The notes under the pieces: model-generated
The model's database searches: none
Told to the model about the DNA's origin: nothing
What the model saw: only the letters and a program-made list of their open reading frames with translations
Assembly: GCA_946482345.1 (NCBI GenBank)
Contig: CAMLRJ010000283.1
Coordinates: 1-5,311, forward strand
Direction: 5' to 3'
From: an uncultured Cellvibrio sp.
GTDB taxonomy: Bacteria; Pseudomonadota; Gammaproteobacteria; Pseudomonadales; Cellvibrionaceae
DNA length: 5,311 bases
In this document: piece after piece, positions 1 to 5,311 of the stretch
Layout: each line of letters opens with the position of its first letter
Position numbering within the stretch: the first letter of the stretch is position 1
Position numbers and translations under genes: made by a program

Positions 1-624
1 GCCTTGCATCAAGGCATCGATATTTTCTTCCAGACACACAAAAAATTCATAATCCGAAATTAATCCATATTTAATAATTTCTGCCAGACCTGCCGACAAT
101 TCTCTGGCAGGAAGACTTTTTAATAAACTGATATCAGCAAGAACCAATCTGGGTTGATAAAAAGCGCCTATCATATTTTTGCCGAGCGGATGGTTCACGC
201 CTGTTTTGCCGCCCACAGAGGAATCCACCATCGACAGTAAAGTGGTTGGAATTTGAATAAATTCAACCCCACGCTGATAAGCAGAAGCAGCGAAGCCCGC
301 CATATCACCCACGACACCACCACCCAAAGCAATTATTGTTGTACTGCGGTTGTGGCGAGATTCCAGTAACTTATCAAAAATACACGACCATACTTCAAGA
401 GTTTTGAATTTTTCCCCATCGGGAAGAATGACTTGATCAACCTGATAATTTGATAAGGTTTTTTTTAACTGATCCAAATAAAGTGGCGCAACAACTGCGT
501 TGGTAACCACACAAACCTGACGCCCCTGAATATATTGACTAACAAGTTCTCTATTTGTAATTAAATTTTCACCAATACAAATCGGGTAACGACGATCAGC
601 CAATTCCACATGAAGCACTTGCAT
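1..624 (-). CDS. aroB: 3-dehydroquinate synthase AroB (N-terminal 208 residues, cut by window edge)
   Basis: AroB converts DAHP to 3-dehydroquinate in the cytoplasm, the second step of the shikimate pathway, using NAD+ and a divalent metal. I translated this open frame by hand. It begins with ATG at 622-624 and stays open to base 1, so about 150 of the family's usual 360 or so residues are missing. Family motifs are clear. DGEKFKT (residues 69-75) and [12 protein letters not shown] (100-111) form the NAD-binding region. [20 protein letters not shown] (125-144), then [11 protein letters not shown] (148-158), form the substrate and cofactor site. [13 protein letters not shown] (175-187) contains Glu182, the expected first metal ligand; the two histidine ligands would lie in the missing part. 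A weak GAG lies 8 bases before the ATG. The gene sits 60 bases downstream of aroK in the same direction, the usual gammaproteobacterial arrangement. No frame break or missing key residue is seen in the visible part. Confidence 0.97.
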   Translation of the reverse strand, partial: MQVLHVELADRRYPICIGENLITNRELVSQYIQGRQVCVVTNAVVAPLYLDQLKKTLSNYQVDQVILPDGEKFKTLEVWSCIFDKLLESRHNRSTTIIALGGGVVGDMAGFAASAYQRGVEFIQIPTTLLSMVDSSVGGKTGVNHPLGKNMIGAFYQPRLVLADISLLKSLPARELSAGLAEIIKYGLISDYEFFVCLEENIDALMQG

Positions 625-684
625 AAAATTAACTCGAAAAACAGGATGCAGTCACTTTATCACAAAGTCGAAGGAAATATGTTT
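625..684 (-). other. aroK-aroB intercistronic spacer
   Basis: This 60-base AT-rich spacer is the only real gap between genes in the window. It holds a short inverted repeat (ACTTT at 654-658, AAAGT at 664-668, with a 5-base loop), which is too weak and lacks a following T run to act as a terminator. I could not find a convincing -35/-10 pair for aroB. The simplest reading is that aroB is transcribed with aroK. Confidence 0.6.
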
Positions 685-1203
685 TCAGTGTGACTCATCA
701 ATCAAACGAACAATTTCCTGCGCAACCATTTTGGGTGAACGTTTGTCTGTATTGATAATAAAGTCTGCGGACTCGCGGTAAATCGGGTCGCGCATTTCCA
801 ATAAATCAATAATTTTCTGGCGGGGATTTTCTACTTGCAGTAATGGGCGTTTTTTATCGCGGGATGTGCGTTCAACCAGTTGATCTGTGGATGCTGTCAG
901 ATAACAAACATAACCCGAGTCTTTCATCATTCGGCGATTTTCCGGCCGCAACACTATGCCGCCACCAGTCGCAATAACCAAATTCGATTCAGTGCTGAGA
1001 TCTGCCAGTACAGCTGTTTCCCTATCCCTGAAACCAGCCTCGCCTTCCATATCAAATATCCAGGGAATATCAGCACCCGTGCGATCTTCTATGACACGGT
1101 CTGTGTCTCTAAATTGACGATTCAACTCAAACGCAAGAACACGACCTATAGTCGACTTGCCAGCCCCCATGGGGCCGACAAGAAAAATATTCGACTTGGA
1201 CAT
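685..1203 (-). CDS. aroK: Shikimate kinase AroK
   Basis: Shikimate kinase phosphorylates shikimate at the 3-hydroxyl with ATP, the fifth step of the shikimate pathway, in the cytoplasm. The 172-residue length is normal for AroK. The P-loop (Walker A) is GPMGAGKST (residues 10-18). Asp35 in the DTD motif and Arg59 in the FRDRE motif are the expected shikimate-binding residues. ATGGG (78-82) is the glycine-rich shikimate-binding and Walker B-like segment. RPLL (119-122) belongs to the mobile lid, with Arg119 as the ATP-side arginine. Arg138 in the MRDPIYR segment is the second substrate arginine. All key residues are present. The ATG shares its A with the pilQ TAA stop (TAATG), and no good Shine-Dalgarno sequence stands at the normal distance (a GGAG is about 14 bases away), so translation is probably coupled to pilQ. 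AroL is an alternative name for the isozyme, but the neighbours pilQ and aroB favour AroK. Confidence 0.98.
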   Translation of the reverse strand: MSKSNIFLVGPMGAGKSTIGRVLAFELNRQFRDTDRVIEDRTGADIPWIFDMEGEAGFRDRETAVLADLSTESNLVIATGGGIVLRPENRRMMKDSGYVCYLTASTDQLVERTSRDKKRPLLQVENPRQKIIDLLEMRDPIYRESADFIINTDKRSPKMVAQEIVRLIDESH

Positions 1204-3368
1204 TATTTACTGAGGGACTCCGCCATTAAACGGGGAGTAATGAATATCAGGAGTTCAGACTTGGATTGTCTATTAAGCGTACGCTTGAACAGGCGCCCCA
1301 AAAATGGGATGTCACCCAGAACAGGAACTTTACTTTCTGCCTTGGCAGTATCAAGCGAGAAAACGCCTCCCAACACCACTGTTTGACCATTACTGACCAG
1401 AACTTTTGTATCAAGACGGGTGACATCAATAGTGGGCACACCATTCACTATGTCACTCAAGGCATCTTTGGAAACGGACAAATCCATAATGATGTTATTG
1501 TCAGGTGTAATTTGCGGTGTTACTTCCAACAATAAAACAGCCTCTTTAAATGAAGTTGAGGTTGCACCACTGGCAGATGCCTCTTGGTAACTGATTTCTT
1601 TACCAGAACGAATCGAGGCTGTTTGTTTATCACTGGTAATAACCTTGGGTTGCGACACTATTTCAGCGTAACCGGAATTTTCCAAAGCGGTTAATTCCAT
1701 ATCCAGATAGGCATTTTCGGTCAAAATACCAATTGCAGCACTACCCGCCGGAGTTCCTGTGGTCGCCAGGTCAACGATATTATGCTCTGTGAGATCCAGA
1801 GGCCCATCGGTACCCTCAAAAAAGTCTGTAGGCGTCGGCGAATCCAGGCCCGCTTGTGAACCGCCCAAATCAATAGTGTTTGCTCCATCCCGTCTGTATG
1901 CAGCGCCGCCCCAACGAATACCCAGTTCACGCTGGAAGTTGTTATTGGCAACCACAATACGTGCCTCAATCATGACCTGACGAATGGGAATGTCTATCTG
2001 TTCAACCAATCGTTTGAAGGCTTCGATTCTATCCGATGTATCGGTGATGATGATGGAGTTAGTGCGCTCATCAACAGTACCTGAGCCACGCTCGGAAAGA
2101 ACGCTTTGGGTAGTTAAACTGCCCCCCCTTCCTCCTCCACTGCTACCGCCTCCACCGCCAGAACCGCCCTCTCCACGACCTGAAAACAGCCTGAACATAT
2201 CACGCGCATTGGCATAACGCACACGAATATATTCTGTCCTGAGAGGCGCCAATTCCTCCAATTGTTTTTGGGTTTCGATTTCACGGCGCTCGCGCTCTGC
2301 AATTTCAGCGGCAGGAGCCACCATCATCACATTGCCTACCAAACGCTTATCCAGACCTTTGGTTTTTAACACCAGATCCAACGCCTGATCCCATGGAACG
2401 CTCTGCAAACGCAGAGTGATACGACCGCCGACTGTATCACTGGCAACCAAATTCAAATTGGTAAAATCCGCAATAATCTGCAACACCGCTCTGACTTCTA
2501 TGTCCTGGAAATCCAGTGACAATTTGTCACCCACGTAAGAAAACTCTTTTTTCTTCTCGATTTTTTCACGCTCGGTCAGCGGTTTTATACTGACCACGTA
2601 CTCTTTATCTGTCTGATATGCCAGATAATCAAATTCACCACTGGCTGCAATGTTAAAGACAACATTGTCACCTTCCTGAGACGAGCTGATTACTGATACT
2701 GGTGTGGCGAAGTCGAGTACATCCAAACGTCTGCGAAGGTCCGGAGCAATCCAGGCATTTTTAAATGACAAACGAACACCCGCGCCCGTACCCACCAAAT
2801 TTGCTGATATTTTGGTATTGGACAACCCCAGAATAATTCGACCTTCGCCTGACTCACCACGACGGAAATCCACGCTGTTAATCTGTGGCTGACCACTAAC
2901 AGTCGAGGTAACTGGTGATTGCTTGGCGATATTAACTGCAGAGCCTTGGGTTGATTGATTGGCAGTACTTGTTCCGGGCGCATCAACCTGAAGAATTAAC
3001 GAAGAGCCTTCTGTACGGGTGGTATAAGCAGCCAGGGAGTCCAGATTAACAATCAATCGCGTGCGGCCATCGCTGGTCAACACCATTGCGCTCTGACCAT
3101 TTTGCACCGTCAGCGGAATACGCCGCTCTTTGAGCGAACTATCAACATCAGGGAAGTCCAGCACTATTCTGGCAGGCCGCTCTATGGTGTAGCCCTTGGG
3201 CTCGGGAGGAGCTTCATCAAAGGTCATGCGGATCTCAAATTTATCACCCGGAAGCTGGGCAACATCGACTTTTGTCAATGTACTTGCCAGAACAACCGGT
3301 GACACCAAACTCATTACCAATATCGCCAGATTACGCATACTAAACCTCAAGGAAAATGGAGCAGTCAT
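1203..3368 (-). CDS. pilQ: Type IV pilus secretin PilQ
   Basis: PilQ forms the multimeric outer-membrane channel through which the type IV pilus is extended and retracted. It has 721 residues from the first ATG, close to the usual length. Residues 12-28 form a signal peptide with likely cleavage after VLA (Ala28). Two AMIN domains, expected to bind peptidoglycan, lie at about 29-131 and 163-264. An STN/N0 domain begins near Leu283 (LSLDFQDIEVRAVLQIIADF). The N1 (secretin_N) domain runs from Leu376 to about 460 and is interrupted by a glycine-rich stretch at 397-416. The secretin pore domain fills the C-terminus, with the signature VPVLGDIPFLGRLF at 681-694 and LLIFITPRL near the end. The start is uncertain: Met11 (base 3338) is preceded by a better-spaced GAGG and also leaves a complete signal peptide, giving 711 residues. 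pilP ends 5 bases upstream, and the TAA stop overlaps the aroK ATG. Assembly normally needs a pilotin lipoprotein, which is not in this window. Confidence 0.98.
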   Translation of the reverse strand: MTAPFSLRFSMRNLAILVMSLVSPVVLASTLTKVDVAQLPGDKFEIRMTFDEAPPEPKGYTIERPARIVLDFPDVDSSLKERRIPLTVQNGQSAMVLTSDGRTRLIVNLDSLAAYTTRTEGSSLILQVDAPGTSTANQSTQGSAVNIAKQSPVTSTVSGQPQINSVDFRRGESGEGRIILGLSNTKISANLVGTGAGVRLSFKNAWIAPDLRRRLDVLDFATPVSVISSSQEGDNVVFNIAASGEFDYLAYQTDKEYVVSIKPLTEREKIEKKKEFSYVGDKLSLDFQDIEVRAVLQIIADFTNLNLVASDTVGGRITLRLQSVPWDQALDLVLKTKGLDKRLVGNVMMVAPAAEIAERERREIETQKQLEELAPLRTEYIRVRYANARDMFRLFSGRGEGGSGGGGGSSGGGRGGSLTTQSVLSERGSGTVDERTNSIIITDTSDRIEAFKRLVEQIDIPIRQVMIEARIVVANNNFQRELGIRWGGAAYRRDGANTIDLGGSQAGLDSPTPTDFFEGTDGPLDLTEHNIVDLATTGTPAGSAAIGILTENAYLDMELTALENSGYAEIVSQPKVITSDKQTASIRSGKEISYQEASASGATSTSFKEAVLLLEVTPQITPDNNIIMDLSVSKDALSDIVNGVPTIDVTRLDTKVLVSNGQTVVLGGVFSLDTAKAESKVPVLGDIPFLGRLFKRTLNRQSKSELLIFITPRLMAESLSK
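3345..3348 (-). promoter_or_regulatory. Shine-Dalgarno GAGG for the alternative pilQ start
   Basis: GAGG lies 6 bases before an in-frame ATG at 3336-3338 (Met11 of the longer PilQ reading). The upstream ATG at 3366-3368 has its own candidate, AAGGA at 3378-3382 with 9-base spacing, which overlaps the end of pilP. Both sites look usable. The downstream one gives a more compact signal peptide starting MRNLAILVMS. Confidence 0.55.
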
Positions 3369-3373
3369 CTTGC

Positions 3374-3904
3374 TTATTCCTTCTCTTCCAATTTAATAAT
3401 TCGTGGGTTTTCAACCCAGCCACCAACACCGTTCGACACAATTTCCATTACTTCAATTTGGGACTGGGTCACTGAAATAATTTTGCCGTAATTTCGTCCC
3501 ATATGATTACCTACAGTCGCCCTTACAACGTTGCCATCCGATGTATCAATCAGTGCCCAGACAACACCTTTCAAGGTCACGGAACCCACCATTTTCAGAG
3601 AGGTAATATTGAACCCTTCCAGAAATTCAGGCGCACGAGTTAAATCAGGAACAACTGTTCTACCGCCCTTAAGAGCGGACTCATCTACCGGAATTGGTTT
3701 CTCAAATGGACTGCGCAGGGTTGATGCAGCATAAGCAAAGGGCTGATAAGGTACAAACGGTGGCAGATCCGGAATTTCCCCCGAAGGTCTTTTTTTGGTT
3801 TCTGCCATAAACTCATGTAAATCCTTGTGCTGTTGTTCGCTGGAACAAGAAACGAGGAACAGGCAAAACACAAGAAAAACTGAAGATTGTAGATATCTCA
3901 TCAT
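3374..3904 (-). CDS. pilP: Type IV pilus inner-membrane lipoprotein PilP
   Basis: PilP is a lipoprotein anchored in the inner membrane. It binds the PilN-PilO dimer through its extended N-terminal part and contacts the N0 region of the PilQ secretin through its C-terminal beta domain. The 176-residue length fits the family. A lipoprotein signal peptide ends in the lipobox LVSC, with Cys20 as the acylated residue. Serines at 21-22, with no Asp at +2, do not suggest the classical inner-membrane retention signal seen in enterobacteria. A proline-rich linker (about 40-58) precedes the conserved LRSPFE (63-68) and PDLTRAPEFLEGF (86-98), then the beta-sandwich domain (about 99-172). Two start codons stand in tandem (ATGATG). 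GAGGA at 3909-3913 is 4 bases from the first and 7 from the second, so Met2 (base 3901) may be the real start. The first ATG overlaps the pilO stop as ATGA. Confidence 0.96.
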   Translation of the reverse strand: MMRYLQSSVFLVFCLFLVSCSSEQQHKDLHEFMAETKKRPSGEIPDLPPFVPYQPFAYAASTLRSPFEKPIPVDESALKGGRTVVPDLTRAPEFLEGFNITSLKMVGSVTLKGVVWALIDTSDGNVVRATVGNHMGRNYGKIISVTQSQIEVMEIVSNGVGGWVENPRIIKLEEKE

Positions 3905-4572
3905 TTAGTCCTCTTGGATTTGCTGCCTGAGGATTTTTTGCCTTTTGTATTTTTGGATTTGCTTTCTGCATCAACAACTTTGTAACGATAGGTTTTTGCC
4001 AAAATATCCATTTCGAGTGTTTGGCTTTTTGATCTGCTAATCGAAAAATCGTGCAGCGTCACGATCCTGGGTAGCCCGGCAACACCACTCACAAACCCGC
4101 CAAGATCATGATAGCCACCCGTTACATTAATACCGATGGGCACTTCAATATAATATTCGGCAGTGACTTCAGGTTTGATACCCAAGCTATTAATCGCCAA
4201 TCCACTTTCACGCCCCTTGGCCCCAATATCTTCAAGCAAACCTGCAATTTCCGTTTTTTGTGGCAGTCTGGACAACAGCTTTTCAAACGTCACGTTCATT
4301 TCTTCCATTTGAGCTTTGTAGGCATCCAGATTGGCCGCCTCATAGCTTTTGTTTTTGAACGTTTCCCTGAGACCGGATTCTTTAGCCTCAACACTGGCCA
4401 ATTCATTTTTTAAATCGCTCACCCAAAAATAGTAGGTCAGCAATAAAATGACCGTAGTCAACAAAACACAAACAAATATTTTTCCTGGAAGGGGCCAAAC
4501 ACCTGCCCGATTAAAATCAATATTATTCAGATCAAAATTTTTGATCTGCTCAAGAGTCGTTTCTGCAGCCAT
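3901..4572 (-). CDS. pilO: Type IV pilus alignment protein PilO
   Basis: PilO is a single-pass inner-membrane protein that pairs with PilN and, with PilM and PilP, links the cytoplasmic motor to the secretin. It has 223 residues. A cytoplasmic N-terminus of about 30 residues (MAAETTLEQIKNFDLNNIDF) precedes one membrane helix at about 31-51. A charged, probably coiled-coil region follows at about 52-100, then a periplasmic ferredoxin-like domain at about 105-200 containing the typical ending GLPRIVTLHDF. The last 20 residues are an odd Lys/Ser-rich tail made of two near-identical heptads, SKSKNTK (204-210) and SKSKRTK (217-223), so the protein is somewhat longer than typical PilO. A strong GGAGGT at 4581-4586, 8 bases before the ATG and inside the end of pilN, supports this start. 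The ATG overlaps the pilN stop as TAATG. Confidence 0.97.
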   Translation of the reverse strand: MAAETTLEQIKNFDLNNIDFNRAGVWPLPGKIFVCVLLTTVILLLTYYFWVSDLKNELASVEAKESGLRETFKNKSYEAANLDAYKAQMEEMNVTFEKLLSRLPQKTEIAGLLEDIGAKGRESGLAINSLGIKPEVTAEYYIEVPIGINVTGGYHDLGGFVSGVAGLPRIVTLHDFSISRSKSQTLEMDILAKTYRYKVVDAESKSKNTKGKKSSGSKSKRTK

Positions 4573-5167
4573 TATTTCTTACCTCCTGCTTGAGGAGTTT
4601 TCTGATCTTTTTGATCCTGTGTTTCCAAAGGTGCTGAAGTACTGACAGTTAAAATAAAACTGTTAGCCTGCTCACCCTCTTTCGGTGCCGCTGTGACGGA
4701 TGATAATTTGGGATCCGCAAACCACTCGGATTCATCCAGCTTTCGCATAAACGCCGCAACACGATTATAGGACTCAGCAACACCTTCAATCGTAATTTTG
4801 TCTGCTTTTTTCACCATACTGTTGATGTAAACACCGTCAGGAATGGTACGAACAAAATCGTCAAAATAACGAACGATCACTGGACGAGTTCCTTCCAAAT
4901 CCTGAATAACTTTAATGCGAGCAATCAAATCTGCACGTCTCTTTTTGATGTCCGCAATTTCCTTGACCTGTAGTTCGAGTTTTGCAATTTCATCTGAAAG
5001 CAATTTGTTACGTGAATTCTGATTTTCAATCGCAGATTGAACACTTGATACCCATAAAAAGGCAGCGAATGCAGAAATCACGGCAACACCGGCCAGTATC
5101 GATAAAAATTCGCGTTTTTTCTCTTCCCGGTAGGCCTGACGCCAGGGCAATAAGTTAATCTTTGCCA

Positions 5168-5168
<1 letters not shown>
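4572..5168 (-). CDS. pilN: Type IV pilus alignment protein PilN
   Basis: PilN is a single-pass inner-membrane protein. Its short cytoplasmic N-terminus binds PilM, and its periplasmic part dimerises with PilO. The diagnostic PilM-binding peptide INLLPWR is at residues 4-10, followed by a basic stretch (YREEKKRE) and a membrane helix at about 21-43. A long charged coiled-coil region runs from about 44 to 92. A periplasmic ferredoxin-like domain follows at about 93-175, including the family-typical IPDGVYINSM and ITIEGVAESYNRVAAFMR segments. The C-terminal 20 or so residues are polar (Gln, Asp, Lys, Gly) and probably disordered. The 198-residue length is typical. GAGGAG at 5178-5183 lies 9 bases before the ATG within pilM, and the ATG overlaps the pilM TAA as TAATG, so coupled translation with pilM is likely. 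Confidence 0.98.
4581..4586 (-). promoter_or_regulatory. Strong Shine-Dalgarno GGAGGT for pilO
   Basis: GGAGGT lies 8 bases before the pilO ATG and inside the last codons of pilN (AGGGKK end). It is the strongest ribosome binding site in the window and fixes the pilO start at base 4572. Confidence 0.75.

Positions 5169-5311
<143 letters not shown>

Noticed and set aside
654..668. Possible terminator or promoter element between aroK and aroB
   Set aside because: The stem is only 5 mostly A-T pairs with no following T run, and the GATAAA hexamer nearby has no matching -35 element at 16-18 bases.
1165..1174. Palindrome CCCCATGGGG at the start of aroK
   Set aside because: It is produced by the Gly-Pro-Met-Gly codons of the P-loop and needs no regulatory explanation.
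1275..1286. 12-base perfect palindrome AAGCGTACGCTT near the 3' end of pilQ
   Set aside because: About one such palindrome is expected by chance in a window of this size, it encodes a conserved C-terminal PilQ segment, and no T run follows that would make it a terminator.
880..1386. A 168-codon plus-strand open frame antisense to aroK and the end of pilQ
   Set aside because: It lies opposite two well-supported genes, has no recognisable motif, and its composition fits a mirror reading of the coding strand.
1984..2217. Plus-strand frame rich in proline (run of Pro/Leu) opposite the PilQ glycine-rich region
   Set aside because: The proline run is simply the antisense of glycine codons in pilQ; no independent evidence for a gene.
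2516..2530. 15-base inverted repeat with arms GTGACAA and TTGTCAC
   Set aside because: It lies within the conserved STN-domain coding part of pilQ, far from any promoter, and a single palindrome of this size can arise by chance in 5 kb.

Overview
This window carries one continuous minus-strand gene cluster: the type IV pilus alignment/secretin operon pilM-pilN-pilO-pilP-pilQ, followed directly by the shikimate-pathway genes aroK and aroB. Reading in the direction of transcription (from high to low coordinates), it holds the last 47 codons of pilM, complete pilN, pilO, pilP, pilQ and aroK, and the first 208 codons of aroB, which runs off the low-coordinate edge. The fixed order pilMNOPQ-aroK-aroB and the protein motifs point to a gammaproteobacterium. 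The modest GC content and protein style would fit a marine or cellulolytic lineage such as the Cellvibrionales or relatives, but this placement is only a guess.

Region 5311 to 3374 (pilM end, pilN, pilO, pilP) encodes the inner-membrane alignment complex. PilM is a cytoplasmic actin-like protein that binds the INLLPWR peptide at the PilN N-terminus. PilN and PilO are single-pass proteins with periplasmic coiled-coil and ferredoxin-like regions. PilP is an inner-membrane lipoprotein that links PilN/PilO to the secretin. Region 3368 to 1203 encodes PilQ, the outer-membrane secretin through which the pilus fibre leaves the cell. It has two AMIN domains, an STN/N0 domain, an N1 domain carrying a glycine-rich insertion, and the C-terminal secretin pore domain.

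Region 1203 to 1 encodes shikimate kinase and the N-terminal part of 3-dehydroquinate synthase, two steps of aromatic amino acid precursor synthesis.

The cluster is very tightly packed. Three junctions are TAATG overlaps (pilM/pilN, pilN/pilO, pilQ/aroK), one is an ATGA overlap (pilO/pilP), and pilP and pilQ are 5 bases apart. The only real spacer is the 60 bases between aroK and aroB. I see no promoter or terminator in the window, so it is best read as the middle of one long transcript. No undescribed system, mobile element, CRISPR array or RNA gene is supported. The points worth a second look are small: an undecided pilQ start, a glycine-rich PilQ insertion encoded over a run of seven G, and a repetitive basic tail on PilO.
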